NCBI RefSeq assembly: GCF_012910905.1 | Contig: NZ_WTVN01000015.1 | Coordinates: forward strand, 39,749 to 103,748 | DNA: 64,000 nucleotides | Direction: 5' to 3' | Origin: Aromatoleum toluvorans | GTDB taxonomy: Bacteria > Pseudomonadota > Gammaproteobacteria > Burkholderiales > Rhodocyclaceae | In this document: one piece after another, positions 42,849 to 53,398 of the stretch | Layout of the letters: every line of letters starts with the position of its first letter | Numbering within the stretch: the stretch's first letter is position 1 | Made by a program: the position numbers and the translations under genes | The notes under the pieces: generated by a model | Told to the model about the DNA's origin: nothing | The model's input: the letters and a program-made list of their open reading frames with translations, nothing else | Databases searched by the model: none

Positions 42849-45152
42849 ATGGATCAGGATTTCATCGCCGCGGCACTCGAGTATCACCGGTCGCCGACGC
42901 GCGGCAAGATTTCGGTCGTTCCGACCAAGAGCCTCGTCAACCAGCGCGACCTGGCGCTGGCCTATTCGCCCGGCGTCGCCGCGGCATGCGACGCGATCGT
43001 CGAGGATCCGGCGAACGCGCGCGAATACACCTCGCGCGGCAACCTCGTCGCGGTCGTCACCAACGGCACCGCGGTGCTGGGGCTGGGCAACATCGGCCCG
43101 CTCGCGTCGAAGCCGGTCATGGAAGGCAAGGGCTGCCTGTTCAAGAAGTTTGCCGGCATCGACGTGTTCGACATCGAACTGGCGGAGAACGACCCGGACA
43201 AGCTGATCGAGATCATCGCGTCGCTCGAGCCCACGCTGGGCGGCATCAACCTCGAGGACATCAAGGCGCCCGAGTGCTTCTACATCGAGAAGAAGCTGCG
43301 CGAGCGCATGAAGATCCCGGTCTTCCATGACGATCAGCACGGCACCGCGATCATCTCCACCGCCGGCCTCATCAACGGCCTGAAAGTCATCGGCAAGGAC
43401 ATCGCCAAGGTCAAGCTCGTGTGTTCCGGGGCCGGTGCTGCGGCAATCGCGTGCCTGGACCTGATGGTCGCTCTTGGTCTCAAGCGCGAAAACGTATACG
43501 TCTGCGACTCCAAGGGCGTGATCTACGTCGGTCGCGAAGAGAACATGGAGGCCAACAAGGCTCGTTACGCGCAGAAGACCGATTCGCGCACGCTCGCCGA
43601 CGTCATGGTCGGTGCGGATGTGTTCCTGGGCCTGTCGACGGCCGGGGTGCTGAAGCCGGAAATGGTCGTGTCGATGGCCGATACGCCGCTGATCTTCGCG
43701 CTCGCGAACCCGAATCCCGAGATCCTGCCGGATGACGCCAAGAAGGTTCGTCCGGACTGCATCATCGCGACGGGCCGGTCGGATTTCCCGAACCAGGTGA
43801 ATAACGTCCTGTGTTTCCCCTTCATCTTCCGCGGCGCGCTCGATGTCGGCGCGACGACGATCAACGAGGAGATGAAGCTCGCGTGCGTGCGTGCGATCGC
43901 CGAACTGGCCCAGGCGGAGCAGAGCGACATCGTCGCGTCGGCCTACGGCGGCGCCGACCTGCGCTTCGGCCCCGAGTACATCATTCCCAAGCCCTTCGAT
44001 CCGCGCCTGATCGTCAAGATCGCGCCGGCCGTCGCGAAAGCGGCGATGGACTCGGGCGTTGCGACCAAGCCGATCGCGGACCTGAGCGCCTATGTGGCCA
44101 GCCTGTCGGACTTCGTGTACCAGTCCGGCATCGTGATGAAGCCGGTGTTCGGCGCCGCCAAGCGGGTGCCGGCCGAGTTCAAGCGCGTGGTCTACGCCGA
44201 GGGCGAGGACGAGCGCGTCCTGCATGCGGCCCGCGTCGTCATCGAGGAAAACATCGCGCGCCCGATCCTCATCGGCCGTCCGGGCGTGATCGAGATGCGC
44301 ATCCAGAAGATCGGCCTGAACCTCGTTCCGGGCCGCGACTTCGACATCATCAATCCCGAGTCCGACCCGCGCTACAAGGAGCTGTGGCAGGAATACCACC
44401 GCATGATGTGCCGCGACGGCGTGACGCCCGAGCTGGCGAAGGCCAAGATGCGGCGCGACACGACGCTGATCGGCTGCATGGTGCTGCGTCGTGGCGATGC
44501 CGATGCGCTGGTGTGCGGCACCTTCGGCACTTACGACTACCACTTCAAGCAGGTCCAGGACGTGATCGGCCTCAAGCCGGGCGCGAAGCTCTTCGCGTCG
44601 ATGAGCCTGCTGCTGCTGCCCAAGCGCACGCTCGCGATCACCGACCCGTACGTGAACGAGAATCCGAACGCCGAGGAAGTGGCGGAGATCGCCCGCATGG
44701 CGGCCGAGGAGCTGCGTCGCTTCGGCATCGAGCCGCGCGTCGCGCTGGTGTCGCATTCCAACTTCGGCAGCTCCACGTCGGCGTCCGCACGCAAGATGCG
44801 CGAAGCGGCGGGAATCCTGCGCCAGATCGCCCCGGGCCTCGAGTGCGATGGCGAGATGCACGGCGATTCGGCCCTGTCGCCGGAGATCCGTTGCCGCGTG
44901 AATCCCGAGTCGACGCTGGTCGGCGAGGCCAACCTGGTCGTCATGCCGAACATCGATGCGGCCAATATCTCCTTCAACATGATGAAGATGGCCAACGGCG
45001 ACGGCGTTTCCATCGGGCCGATGCTGCTGGGTGCGCGCCTGCCGGTGCACATCCTGACGCCTTCGGCGACGGTGCGCCGCCTGGTGAACATTACGGCCGT
45101 TTCGGTGGTCGACGCCTACGAGCAGCGCATGCAATCGGGCGCTGCCGTGTAA
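42849..45152 (+). CDS. maeB: NADP-dependent malic enzyme with C-terminal phosphotransacetylase-like domain
   Basis: 767 residues, the MaeB length. The malic domain ([33 protein letters not shown]; then the conserved [16 protein letters not shown]) and NAD(P)-binding part ([16 protein letters not shown]) fill residues 1 to about 430. The rest is a phosphate acetyl/butyryltransferase-like domain ([40 protein letters not shown]) that is usually regulatory and binds acetyl-CoA. It decarboxylates malate to pyruvate with NADPH formation. Preceded by the long structured leader. Confidence 0.97.
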   Translation: MDQDFIAAALEYHRSPTRGKISVVPTKSLVNQRDLALAYSPGVAAACDAIVEDPANAREYTSRGNLVAVVTNGTAVLGLGNIGPLASKPVMEGKGCLFKKFAGIDVFDIELAENDPDKLIEIIASLEPTLGGINLEDIKAPECFYIEKKLRERMKIPVFHDDQHGTAIISTAGLINGLKVIGKDIAKVKLVCSGAGAAAIACLDLMVALGLKRENVYVCDSKGVIYVGREENMEANKARYAQKTDSRTLADVMVGADVFLGLSTAGVLKPEMVVSMADTPLIFALANPNPEILPDDAKKVRPDCIIATGRSDFPNQVNNVLCFPFIFRGALDVGATTINEEMKLACVRAIAELAQAEQSDIVASAYGGADLRFGPEYIIPKPFDPRLIVKIAPAVAKAAMDSGVATKPIADLSAYVASLSDFVYQSGIVMKPVFGAAKRVPAEFKRVVYAEGEDERVLHAARVVIEENIARPILIGRPGVIEMRIQKIGLNLVPGRDFDIINPESDPRYKELWQEYHRMMCRDGVTPELAKAKMRRDTTLIGCMVLRRGDADALVCGTFGTYDYHFKQVQDVIGLKPGAKLFASMSLLLLPKRTLAITDPYVNENPNAEEVAEIARMAAEELRRFGIEPRVALVSHSNFGSSTSASARKMREAAGILRQIAPGLECDGEMHGDSALSPEIRCRVNPESTLVGEANLVVMPNIDAANISFNMMKMANGDGVSIGPMLLGARLPVHILTPSATVRRLVNITAVSVVDAYEQRMQSGAAV

Positions 45153-45229
45153 GCGTCTGGCACGGTGCGGGCGGAGTTCGGTAGCGGATTCCGCCGGCGC
45201 GCATTTTCCGGGAGGCCGAGGTAGCGATC

Positions 45230-45430
45230 ATGCAAAAACTGCTGATCAGCCTCGGCCTTCTCGTTCTCGCCGCCGGTCTGTTCTGGCCGTGGCTCGCAAG
45301 GATTCCGTTCGGCCGCCTGCCGGGGGACATCCACATCCAGCGTGACGGTTTCGATCTGTATTTCCCGATCACGACCGGGCTGCTGGTTTCTGCCGTTCTC
45401 AGTCTGCTTATCTGGCTCTTCCGCCGTTAA
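45230..45430 (+). CDS. DUF2905 small membrane protein
   Basis: 66 residues with two predicted membrane helices (LLISLGLLVLAAGLFWPWLA and TTGLLVSAVLSLLIWLFRR) around the conserved RIPFGRLPGDIHIQRDGFDL loop that defines DUF2905. Function unknown; widespread and conserved. It lies 77 nt after maeB and 41 nt before qor. Confidence 0.92.
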   Translation: MQKLLISLGLLVLAAGLFWPWLARIPFGRLPGDIHIQRDGFDLYFPITTGLLVSAVLSLLIWLFRR

Positions 45431-45471
45431 CAGCGTTTACAATCCTTGCAACATTTTCAGAGGACTTTGAC

Positions 45472-46446
45472 ATGGCTCATGCGATTCGCTTTCACCAGAC
45501 AGGCGGGCCCGAAGTGCTCCAGTGGGAAACGGTCGATGTCGGTGCGCCCGGGGCCGGCGAGGTGACGGTCCGGCATCACGCGATCGGCCTGAACTACATC
45601 GATACCTATCATCGCAGCGGGCTCTACCCGATGCCCCTGCCTTCGGGGCTCGGCATCGAAGGTGCCGGCGTGGTCGAGGCGGTGGGCGAAGGCGTCACCG
45701 ACTTCGCCCCCGGGGATCGGGTCGCGTATGCCGGCGGTCCGCTCGGTGCCTATTCGGAGGTGCGCAACCTGCCGGCGCATCGCGTCGTGAAGCTGCCGGC
45801 TGGGCTGTCGTTCGAGCAGGGCGCGGCGATGATGCTCCAGGGCCTCACCGCGCAGTATCTGTTGCGCCGCACCTACCGCGTCCAGCCGGGCGACACGGTG
45901 CTGATCCACGCCGCTGCGGGCGGAGTCGGGCTGATCGCGTGTCAGTGGGCGAAGGCGCTGGGTGCGACCGTGATCGGCACCGTGGGGTCCGACGCGAAGG
46001 CCGAACTGGCTCGGGCGCACGGCTGCGATCACCCGATCGTCTACACGCGCGAGAAATTCGCCGAGCGTGTCCGCGAGATTACCGGCGGAGCAGGCCTGCC
46101 GGTCGTCTATGACTCGATCGGCAAGGACACCTTCATGGATTCGCTGCGCTGCCTGCGTCCGCTCGGCATGATGGTGCTGTTCGGTGCGGCGTCCGGGCCG
46201 GTTCCCCCGTTCGATCTCGGCCTGTTGAACACGATGGGATCGCTCTACGTCACGCGCCCGGGCATCGCGGCCTACACCGCGAAGCGCGAGGATCTGGTGG
46301 CGATGGCGAACGAACTCTTCGAGGTGGTGGAATCGGGCAAGGTCAGGATCGAGATCAACCAGCGTTACGCCCTCAGGGATGCGGCGCAGGCGCACAGTGA
46401 TCTCGAGGCGCGCCGGACCACCGGTTCGACGATCCTGCTGCCCTGA
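45472..46446 (+). CDS. qor: Quinone oxidoreductase (zinc-independent MDR family)
   Basis: 324 residues, MAHAIRFHQTGGPEVLQWET, with GLNYIDTYHRSGLYPMPLPS, the nucleotide-binding VLIHAAAGGVGLIACQWAKA and GATVIGTVGSDAKAELARAH. The zinc ligands of alcohol dehydrogenases are absent, as in Qor. It reduces quinones with NADPH. A GAGGA-like site precedes the ATG. The small secreted protein gene follows after 14 nt and may share its transcript. Confidence 0.94.
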   Translation: MAHAIRFHQTGGPEVLQWETVDVGAPGAGEVTVRHHAIGLNYIDTYHRSGLYPMPLPSGLGIEGAGVVEAVGEGVTDFAPGDRVAYAGGPLGAYSEVRNLPAHRVVKLPAGLSFEQGAAMMLQGLTAQYLLRRTYRVQPGDTVLIHAAAGGVGLIACQWAKALGATVIGTVGSDAKAELARAHGCDHPIVYTREKFAERVREITGGAGLPVVYDSIGKDTFMDSLRCLRPLGMMVLFGAASGPVPPFDLGLLNTMGSLYVTRPGIAAYTAKREDLVAMANELFEVVESGKVRIEINQRYALRDAAQAHSDLEARRTTGSTILLP

Positions 46447-46460
46447 ACGGTGGGGGCGAC

Positions 46461-46850
46461 ATGAGGTGGAGTTCCCGTACGTCGCGGGCCGCGCTCCTTG
46501 CGCTGTGGGCCGTGCTGGCATCGGCGGCGGCACCGGAGGCGGCGGCGCAGCCCGGGCCGGCTGCCGCGATGGATCCCGCGCGCACGGCCTCCCTTTCGGC
46601 CGCGAGCCGACGCATCGAGGATCACTTTGTCGCGGAGGTCGCCCGGATCGCGGGCACCACGCCGGACAGGGTGCGCCGGGCCATGCCGGACGAGCGGCGG
46701 ATCACGTCCGCCGCGTCGCGCCTGATTTCGGCACTGGAGGTCGACCTCGGCGCACCGCTCACGCCCGAGCAGCAAACCGAAATCCTGGAGGCGGATCAGG
46801 CGCGCAAGCTGTCCCTGATGAAGGCGCGCGAGGCGGCCCGAGGCCGCTGA
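46461..46850 (+). CDS. Hypothetical secreted protein, 129 residues
   Basis: An Arg-containing start, a hydrophobic core (AALLALWAVLASAAAPEAAA) and a probable cleavage after AAAQ indicate export to the periplasm. The mature part is helical and charged (SRRIEDHFVAEVARIAGTTP, then LTPEQQTEILEADQARKLSL) without Cys or a known motif. I do not recognise it; it vaguely resembles periplasmic Spy/CpxP-like helical proteins in composition only. It lies between qor (14 nt) and dnaE (86 nt) on the same strand. Confidence 0.75.
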   Translation: MRWSSRTSRAALLALWAVLASAAAPEAAAQPGPAAAMDPARTASLSAASRRIEDHFVAEVARIAGTTPDRVRRAMPDERRITSAASRLISALEVDLGAPLTPEQQTEILEADQARKLSLMKAREAARGR

Positions 46851-46936
46851 GGGAGGGGGGCGCGGGCGGCTCCGGTCTGCCGGGCCGCGGCCGAAATCGG
46901 TCTCGGGGGAGGTGGGCCATCGGGTAAAATTCGCCC

Positions 46937-49900
46937 ATGACTGCCTCTCACGAACCCCGCTTCATCCACCTCCGCCTGCACTCCGAATACTCGATCTCGG
47001 ACGGCATTGTCCAGATCGACCAGGCGATTGCACGTGCCGCCGCCGACGGCATGCCGGCGCTGGGGATTTCGGACCTTGCCAACCTGTTCGGCATGGTCAA
47101 GTTCTACAAGGGCGCGCGCGGCAAGGGCATGAAGCCCATCATCGGCGTGGACGCCTGGATCACCAACGACACCGACCGCGACAAGCCCTTCCGCGTTCTG
47201 CTGATCTGCAAGAACCGCAAGGGCTACGGGCAGGTGTGCGAGCTGCTCACCCGGGCCTATCTCGACAACAAGTACCGCGGTCGCGCGGAGATGCGCCGCG
47301 AATGGTTTGCCGACGGTGCTGCCTCCGAGCTGCTGTGCCTGTCGGGCGCACGCGACGGCGATGTCGGCCAGGCGCTGGGGAACGGCAACGTCGAGCTCGC
47401 CGAGCGCCTCGCCGCGGAATGGGCTGCGCTGTTCCCGGAGGCTTTCTACATCGAACTGCAACGCGCGGGGCATGCCGGCGCCGAGGCGTACGTGCGTCAG
47501 GCCGTCCAGCTCGCCGGCAGGCTTGGACTGCCGGTGGTCGCGACGCATCCCGTGCAGTTCCTCAAGCGCGAGGACTTCAAGGCGCACGAGGCGCGCGTGT
47601 GTATCGCGCAGGGGTACGTGCTGGCCGACAAGCGCCGTCCGCGCGACTACACCGAGGAGCAGTACCTCAAGAGCCAGGCCGAGATGTGCGAGCTCTTCGC
47701 CGACCTCCCCGAAGCGCTCGAGAACTCGGTCGAGATCGCGCGTCGCTGCTCGCTCACCGTGCAGCTCGGCAAGAACTTCCTGCCGCAGTTCCCGACGCCG
47801 GAAGGCATGACGCTCGACGATTTCCTCATCGCCGAGGCGAAGGCCGGGCTCGAAGTGCGCCTGAAGGAACTGTATCCGGACGATGCGGAACGTGAGCGCC
47901 AGCGCCCGACCTACGAGGCGCGGCTGAAGTTCGAGACCGATACCATCATCCAGATGGGCTTCCCCGGCTACTTCCTGATCGTTGCCGACTTCATCAACTG
48001 GGGCAAGCAGAACGGCGTGCCGGTCGGACCCGGCCGGGGTTCGGGTGCCGGTTCTCTCGTCGCGTACAGCCTGCGCATCACCGACCTCGACCCGCTCGCC
48101 TACGCGCTGCTGTTCGAGCGCTTCCTGAACCCCGAACGCGTGTCGATGCCCGACTTCGACATCGACTTCTGCCAGGACAACCGCTACCGCGTCATCGAGT
48201 ACGTGCGCGAGCGCTACGGCAAGGACGCGGTCAGCCAGATCGCGACCTTCGGCACGATGGCCTCGAAAGCCGTCGTGCGCGACGTCGGTCGCGTGCTCGA
48301 TCTGCCTTACGGCCTGTGTGACCGGCTGTCGAAGCTCATCCCGATCGAGGGCGCGAAACCCGTCTCGCTGGCGAAGGCCTATGAGATGGAACCGCAGATC
48401 GGCGAGATGATGCAAGACGGCAACGACGGCGAATCGGTGCAGGAGCTGTGGGGCTTGGCCGAGCCGCTCGAAGGCCTGTCGCGTAACGTCGGCATGCACG
48501 CGGGCGGCGTGCTGATCGCGCCGGGCAAGCTCACTGATTTCTGCCCGCTGTACATCGCCGACGGCGACGACGCGACCCCCGTATCGCAGTTCGACAAGGA
48601 CGACGTCGAGGCCGTCGGCCTCGTGAAGTTCGACTTCCTCGGCCTGCGCAACCTGACCATCATCGAACTCGCCGTCGACTACGTCGAGCGTCTTACCGGC
48701 GAGAAACCCGACCTCGCCGCGCTGCCTTTTAGCGACCCGGCGGCTTACCAGATCCTGAAGGATGCGAACACCACCGCGATCTTCCAGGTGGAATCGGACG
48801 GGATGAAGAAGCTCCTCAAGAAGCTCGCGCCCGACCGCTTCGAGGACATCATCGCGGTGCTCGCGCTCTATCGTCCGGGCCCGCTCGGCTCGGGCATGGT
48901 GGACGACTTTATCCTGCGCAAGAAGGGCCAGCAGGAAATCGACTACTTCCACCCGGATCTCAAGCCCTGCCTCGAGCCGACCTACGGCGTGATCGTGTAT
49001 CAGGAACAGGTGATGCAGATCTCGCAGATCATCGGCGGCTACACGCTCGGCGGCGCCGACATGCTGCGCCGCGCGATGGGCAAGAAGAAGGCCGACGAGA
49101 TGGCCAAGCACCGCGAGACGATCGCCGCCGGTGCGAAGCAGAAGGGCTACGACCCGGCGCTCGCCGAGCAGCTCTTCGACCTGATGACGAAGTTTGCGGA
49201 GTACGGCTTCAACAAGTCGCACACCGCCGCCTACGCGGTCGTCACCTACCACACCGCGTGGCTCAAGGCGCACCACTGCGCGGCCTTCATGGCCGCGACG
49301 ATGTCCGCCGACCTCGACAACACCGACACGATCAAGATCTTCTTCGAGGACTCGATCGCCAACGGCATCAAGATCCTGCCGCCGGACGTCAACGCGTCCG
49401 ATTTCCGCTTCGTGCCGACCGACCGCAAGACGATCCGCTACGGCCTCGGTGCGGTGAAAGGCGTCGGCGAGCCCGCGGTGCGCTCTATCCTCGCCGCCCG
49501 TCAGTCCGGCGGCCCGTTCAAGGACCTGTTCGATTTCTGCGCGCGCGTCGACCGGCGCATGGTCAATCGCCGCGTGATCGAGGCGCTGATCCGCTCGGGG
49601 GCGTTCGATCTGATCGAACCCAGCGGTACCGCCGACCGTGCGAGGTTGCTCGCGACCGTGAGCCTCGCGATGGAAGCGGCCGAGCAGGCGGCGGCGAACG
49701 CGATGCAGGGCGGCCTGTTCGATCTGGTGCCCGAGGCGGCCGGGGCGGCGCCCGAATACGTGAGCGTGCGCCCGTGGACGGAGCGCGAGCGGCTGAAGGA
49801 GGAGAAGCTTGCGATCGGCTTCTTCCTCTCCGGCCATCCGTTCAACAGCTTCAAGGAGGAGGTGCGGCGCTTCGTCCGGCGCCCCCTCTCGCAGCTCGAG

Positions 49901-50431
49901 CCGTCGCGGGATCTCGCGATGCTCGCGGGCGTCGTGATGGATGTGCGCACGAAGATGACCAACCGCGGCAAGATGGCCTTCGTCGTGCTCGATGATGGCA
50001 GCCAGGTGCGCGAGGTGTCGGTGTTCTCCGAGGTGTTCGACGCGAACCGGACCAGGATCGTCACCGACGAGGTACTCGTCGTCGAAGGCAAGGTCAGCAA
50101 CGACGACTTCACGGGCGGCCTGCGCATCATTGCCGACCGGCTGATGACCTTGGGCGAAGCCCGCTCGCGCTTTGCGAAGGCGCTGCAACTGACGGTCAAT
50201 GGCGAAGTGAAGCGCGCCGGCAGTGCCGCCGCGGCCGCAGACAAGCTGGAAACCCTGCTGACGCCTTTCCGCGATGGCGTCTGCCCGATCTCCCTGCGCT
50301 ACCGCAACGATCAGGCCGAGGGGGAACTTCCGCTCGGGGCGGGCTGGCGCGTACGCCTGGACGATGCCCTGCTCGACAGCCTGCGCGAGTGGCTGCCGCC
50401 CGGCGCCGTCGAAGTCCTGTATCCGAACTGA
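46937..50431 (+). CDS. dnaE: DNA polymerase III subunit alpha
   Basis: 1164 residues, DnaE1 type. The N-terminal PHP domain begins RFIHLRLHSEYSISDGIVQI. The polymerase core has VPVGPGRGSGAGSLVAYSLR and the catalytic aspartates in PDFDIDF (D406, D408), then IAVLALYRPGPLGSGMVDDF and YGFNKSHTAAYAVVTYHTAW. The C-terminus carries the helix-hairpin-helix, OB (AGVVMDVRTKMTNRGKMAFV) and tau-binding regions. Its own hairpin terminator follows. Confidence 0.99.
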   Translation: MTASHEPRFIHLRLHSEYSISDGIVQIDQAIARAAADGMPALGISDLANLFGMVKFYKGARGKGMKPIIGVDAWITNDTDRDKPFRVLLICKNRKGYGQVCELLTRAYLDNKYRGRAEMRREWFADGAASELLCLSGARDGDVGQALGNGNVELAERLAAEWAALFPEAFYIELQRAGHAGAEAYVRQAVQLAGRLGLPVVATHPVQFLKREDFKAHEARVCIAQGYVLADKRRPRDYTEEQYLKSQAEMCELFADLPEALENSVEIARRCSLTVQLGKNFLPQFPTPEGMTLDDFLIAEAKAGLEVRLKELYPDDAERERQRPTYEARLKFETDTIIQMGFPGYFLIVADFINWGKQNGVPVGPGRGSGAGSLVAYSLRITDLDPLAYALLFERFLNPERVSMPDFDIDFCQDNRYRVIEYVRERYGKDAVSQIATFGTMASKAVVRDVGRVLDLPYGLCDRLSKLIPIEGAKPVSLAKAYEMEPQIGEMMQDGNDGESVQELWGLAEPLEGLSRNVGMHAGGVLIAPGKLTDFCPLYIADGDDATPVSQFDKDDVEAVGLVKFDFLGLRNLTIIELAVDYVERLTGEKPDLAALPFSDPAAYQILKDANTTAIFQVESDGMKKLLKKLAPDRFEDIIAVLALYRPGPLGSGMVDDFILRKKGQQEIDYFHPDLKPCLEPTYGVIVYQEQVMQISQIIGGYTLGGADMLRRAMGKKKADEMAKHRETIAAGAKQKGYDPALAEQLFDLMTKFAEYGFNKSHTAAYAVVTYHTAWLKAHHCAAFMAATMSADLDNTDTIKIFFEDSIANGIKILPPDVNASDFRFVPTDRKTIRYGLGAVKGVGEPAVRSILAARQSGGPFKDLFDFCARVDRRMVNRRVIEALIRSGAFDLIEPSGTADRARLLATVSLAMEAAEQAAANAMQGGLFDLVPEAAGAAPEYVSVRPWTERERLKEEKLAIGFFLSGHPFNSFKEEVRRFVRRPLSQLEPSRDLAMLAGVVMDVRTKMTNRGKMAFVVLDDGSQVREVSVFSEVFDANRTRIVTDEVLVVEGKVSNDDFTGGLRIIADRLMTLGEARSRFAKALQLTVNGEVKRAGSAAAAADKLETLLTPFRDGVCPISLRYRNDQAEGELPLGAGWRVRLDDALLDSLREWLPPGAVEVLYPN

Positions 50432-50440
50432 GCGCTCATG

Positions 50441-50473
50441 AAAAAGGCCGCTGCCCTCGCGGGCGCGGCCTTT
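50441..50473. terminator. Bidirectional terminator between dnaE and the peroxiredoxin gene
   Basis: AAAGGCCGC pairs with GCGGCCTTT, and GCCC/GGGC stack inside it with loop TCGC. On the plus strand it ends TTTC; on the minus strand it ends TTTTTCATG, so it is stronger for the peroxiredoxin transcript. It lies between the two convergent genes. Confidence 0.85.
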
Positions 50474-50502
50474 CGATGCTCAATCCGCGGGCAGGGCCGC
50501 GA

Positions 50503-51102
50503 TCAGAGCGCTTCGGCGTGCTGCGCCAGGTACTCCGCAACACCGCTGGTGCTGGCCTTCATGCCGGCCTTACCCTTGTTCCAGCCGGCCGGGCAGACTT
50601 CGCCATGCTCTTCGGTGAACTGCAGCGCATCGACCATGCGGATCATCTCGTCGATGTTGCGGCCCAGCGGCAGATCGTTGACGACCTGGTGGCGCACGAC
50701 GCCGTTCTTGTCGATGAGGAAGGAGCCGCGGAACGCGACGCCGCCTTCGGCTTCGACGTCATAAGCACGGCAGATCTCGTGCTTCACGTCGGCAACCAGG
50801 GTGTATCGGACCTGGCCGATGCCGCCGTTGTTGACCGGGGTGTTCTTCCACGCGAGGTGGGTGAACTGGCTGTCGATCGAAACGCCCAGCACTTCGACGC
50901 CGCGCTTCTTGAACTCTTCCAGACGATGATCGAACGCGATCAGTTCGGACGGGCACACGAACGTGAAGTCGAGCGGATAGAAGAACACCACCGCGTATTT
51001 GCCCTTGGTGACTTCCGAGAACGTGATGTTGGTGATTTCGTTGTTGCCGAGAACCGCGCTGGCGGTGAAATCCGGGGCCTTCTTGCCGACGAGGACTGCC
51101 AT
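50503..51102 (-). CDS. ahpC: Typical 2-Cys peroxiredoxin (AhpC/Prx1 family)
   Basis: 199 residues. The peroxidatic Cys50 lies in FYPLDFTFVCPSE and the resolving Cys170 in HGEVCPAGW, with GVSIDSQFTHLAWKNTPVNN and GVAFRGSFLIDKNGVVRHQV between, so it is a typical 2-Cys enzyme of the Prx1/AhpC class. It reduces H2O2 and alkyl hydroperoxides. No ahpF lies nearby, so a thioredoxin-type reductant is likely. The symbol ahpC is by family; TsaA would be equally fair. An OxyR-like site and a sigma70 promoter lie upstream. Confidence 0.95.
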   Translation of the reverse strand: MAVLVGKKAPDFTASAVLGNNEITNITFSEVTKGKYAVVFFYPLDFTFVCPSELIAFDHRLEEFKKRGVEVLGVSIDSQFTHLAWKNTPVNNGGIGQVRYTLVADVKHEICRAYDVEAEGGVAFRGSFLIDKNGVVRHQVVNDLPLGRNIDEMIRMVDALQFTEEHGEVCPAGWNKGKAGMKASTSGVAEYLAQHAEAL

Positions 51103-51137
51103 GTTAGACGTCTCCAGAGTGGTTGAATGACCGGAGG

Positions 51138-51167
51138 ATTATGTTGCCATGATTCGGAAAGTTCCAA
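51138..51167 (-). promoter_or_regulatory. Sigma70-type promoter of the peroxiredoxin gene
   Basis: On the minus strand -35 TTGGAA (51162-51167) and -10 CATAAT (51138-51143) are 18 nt apart, about 36 nt before the ATG. The OxyR-like site lies just upstream of the -35, a place from which activators usually contact polymerase. Confidence 0.65.
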
Positions 51168-51189
51168 TTGTCTTTCCCTTGACCCTGCG

Positions 51190-51204
51190 ATAGAAATTTT
51201 CTAT
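51190..51204. promoter_or_regulatory. OxyR-like half operator
   Basis: ATAG-N7-CTAT (ATAGAAATTTTCTAT), a palindrome around one central base, matches the OxyR half-operator spacing exactly. It lies 22 nt upstream of the -35 hexamer of the peroxiredoxin promoter. The second ATAG-N7-CTAT expected for a full tetrameric site is poor. Confidence 0.55.
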
Positions 51205-51292
51205 TGCGACGGTCGCGAGGGTCGCGATTCGCCCTCCCTCGATAGGACGCATTGGGGGGATAGGTGCGCGAGCGCCGGAACCGGCCCGGCGA

Positions 51293-51583
51293 TTACACTG
51301 TTGGGAGCATCAGGAAGCGCAACTGCTCCGGCCGTTCGCCGCTGCCGATCTCGACACCATCCACCCGGGCATGTGCAGGGCCCTGGTGGGCCCAGCGGAC
51401 GAAATCATCGACGGCCGCCAGGGACCCGGCGACAAGGGCCTCGACGCGGCCGTCCGTGCGGTTGCGCACCCAGCCATGCAGGCTCAGGCGCTCGGCCTCG
51501 ACCTGCGCGCTCGCGCGGAAGGCGACGCCCTGGACGCGCCCCCGGATCATCAGGTGACGCACGACGTAATCCGCTTCATGCAT
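51293..51583 (-). CDS. acyP: Acylphosphatase
   Basis: 96 residues. The catalytic Arg23 lies in GRVQGVAFR and Asn41 in GWVRN, as in characterised acylphosphatases, followed by [12 protein letters not shown]. It hydrolyses acyl phosphates. The start overlaps the end of the sulP gene by 8 nt, so it is probably translated from the same transcript. Confidence 0.95.
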   Translation of the reverse strand: MHEADYVVRHLMIRGRVQGVAFRASAQVEAERLSLHGWVRNRTDGRVEALVAGSLAAVDDFVRWAHQGPAHARVDGVEIGSGERPEQLRFLMLPTV

Positions 51584-53264
51584 AGGCTACCTCCGCGTCG
51601 CGCGGGCCGCAGCGCTGCGCGCGCAGCAGTGCGTCCGTGATGTTCCCGGCGAGATAGTCGGTGCCGAGGACTTCGCCGAACCCCGAGCGTTGGACGATCG
51701 AGGCAGGTTGTTCGTTCAGGTCGCACAGGATCAGCTGGGTGCCACGTTTTTCCAGCGCGCGATGCAGTGCCTGCAGCATGTCGAGGCCGGTCGTGTCGAT
51801 GTTGATGACCTTCTCCATGTCGAGGATCATCGCGTCGGGATGGCCGTCCTGCATCAGCATGAGGTTCTCGAGCTTGTTCGCAGCGCCGAAGAACAGGCTG
51901 CCGAACACCCGATAGGCAAGGAGGCGTGGCGTGCCGTCGTTGCGCGACAGCGCTTCGACGCCGTAATGTTCCTCGAGCGCGATGCGCTCCACCCGTGTCA
52001 GGTCGGACATGCGATAGATGAAGAACAGGCTCGCAAGCACCATGCCGAGCTCGACCGCCAGCGTGAGGTCGAACACGACCGTCACGAAGAAGGTACCCAG
52101 CAGGATGATGCGGTACTGGCGTGAATAGCGGGTCAGGTCCTTCCACGCGAAAGCGTGCCATTCGCCCATGTTGACCGAAACGATGACGACGACTGCGGAC
52201 AGCGTTCCGAGCGGGATGTAGCTGGCGAGCGGAGCGAGTGCCAGCACCACGGCCAGAAGCACCAGCGAATGGACCATCCCCGCGATGGGGGTGCGTCCGC
52301 CGGAGCGGATGTTGGTCGCGGTGCGCGCGATTGCGCCGGTTGCAGCGAAGCCGCCGAACAGCGGTGCCACAACGTTCGCGATCCCTTGGGCCATCAGTTC
52401 CTGGTTGGGATCGTGCCGGTCGTCGATCTGGTTGTCGGCGACGCGCGCGGACAACAGCGATTCGATGGCGCCGAGCAGGGCGATCGTCAGCGCCGGTGCG
52501 ATCAGCTTGCCGAGCGTGCCGAGCGACAGCGCGGGCAGGCCGAAGGGCGGGATCTCCTGGGGAATGCCCCCGAAGCGGCTGCCGATCGTATCGACGGGAA
52601 AGTGGACGAATCCGTTGATTGCCGTCGCGATGATCAGGACCGCCAGCGGACCGGGCAGGCGGCGCATCCACGCCACGCGGGTCGCCATGCGGTTCCAGCC
52701 CAGCAGCACCGCAAGCGAGGCGACGGATACCGCGACCGTGGGAAGATGGATCGTGTGCGCAGCACCCAGCAGCGCTTCCATCTTGCCGAAGAATTCCCCT
52801 GGCATCTTGTCGATCGACAGGCCGAGGAAGTCCTTCACCTGCGAGATGAAGATCACGACCGCAATCCCGTTGGTGAAGCCGATCACGACCGAAACGGGGA
52901 TGAAACGGATCATGCTTCCGAGGCGGAAGGCTCCCATCGCGAGCAGCAGCATTCCGGACATCATCGTCGCGATCAGCAGGTTCTGGACACCGTAGTCGAC
53001 GACGATCGCGTAGATGATGGGGATGAACGCGCCGGTCGGGCCGCCGATCTGCACTTTCGAGCCACCCAGGGCCGCAATCAGGAAACCGGCGACGATGGAC
53101 GTCCAGATGCCCGCGGTCGGGCTCATGCCGGAGGCAATGGCGAAGGCCATCGCCAGCGGGAGCGCAAGCACGCCGACGGTGATGCCGGCCGACAGGTCCT
53201 GCGTGAAGGGGCCCCGCCCGTAGCCGGGCAGGGTGTCAAACAGTTTGGGGCGAAAATTGATCAC
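51576..53264 (-). CDS. SulP-family anion transporter with STAS domain
   Basis: 562 residues from a GTG with a GAGGAAG site; the longer open frame upstream is a metG shadow. The membrane part is typical Sul[41 protein letters not shown], then [19 protein letters not shown]-terminal cytoplasmic STAS domain (about 430-545) contains [19 protein letters not shown]. The family moves sulfate, bicarbonate or dicarboxylates; the sequence alone does not tell which. Acylphosphatase follows with an overlap. Confidence 0.93.
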   Translation of the reverse strand: MINFRPKLFDTLPGYGRGPFTQDLSAGITVGVLALPLAMAFAIASGMSPTAGIWTSIVAGFLIAALGGSKVQIGGPTGAFIPIIYAIVVDYGVQNLLIATMMSGMLLLAMGAFRLGSMIRFIPVSVVIGFTNGIAVVIFISQVKDFLGLSIDKMPGEFFGKMEALLGAAHTIHLPTVAVSVASLAVLLGWNRMATRVAWMRRLPGPLAVLIIATAINGFVHFPVDTIGSRFGGIPQEIPPFGLPALSLGTLGKLIAPALTIALLGAIESLLSARVADNQIDDRHDPNQELMAQGIANVVAPLFGGFAATGAIARTATNIRSGGRTPIAGMVHSLVLLAVVLALAPLASYIPLGTLSAVVVIVSVNMGEWHAFAWKDLTRYSRQYRIILLGTFFVTVVFDLTLAVELGMVLASLFFIYRMSDLTRVERIALEEHYGVEALSRNDGTPRLLAYRVFGSLFFGAANKLENLMLMQDGHPDAMILDMEKVINIDTTGLDMLQALHRALEKRGTQLILCDLNEQPASIVQRSGFGEVLGTDYLAGNITDALLRAQRCGPRDAEVAYA

Positions 53265-53398
53265 GATGCTTCCTCGATTCCTCTCTATGCCGTTGCGTGT
53301 CCGAAGCGCTGGTGCAATACCAGCGTCCGGGCGCCGTGCGCAGCCGCACGATCCAGCGTTTCGAGGGAGTGAGGGGCATCGGGCTCGGTTCCGTCGCC

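Noticed and set aside
42825..45134. 769-codon open frame on the minus strand
   Set aside because: Mirror of maeB; no start signals or domain.
46796..50188. 1130-codon open frame on the minus strand
   Set aside because: It lies exactly opposite dnaE, has no ribosome-binding site and a biased His/Arg/Glu/Val composition; a mirror frame caused by high GC at third positions.
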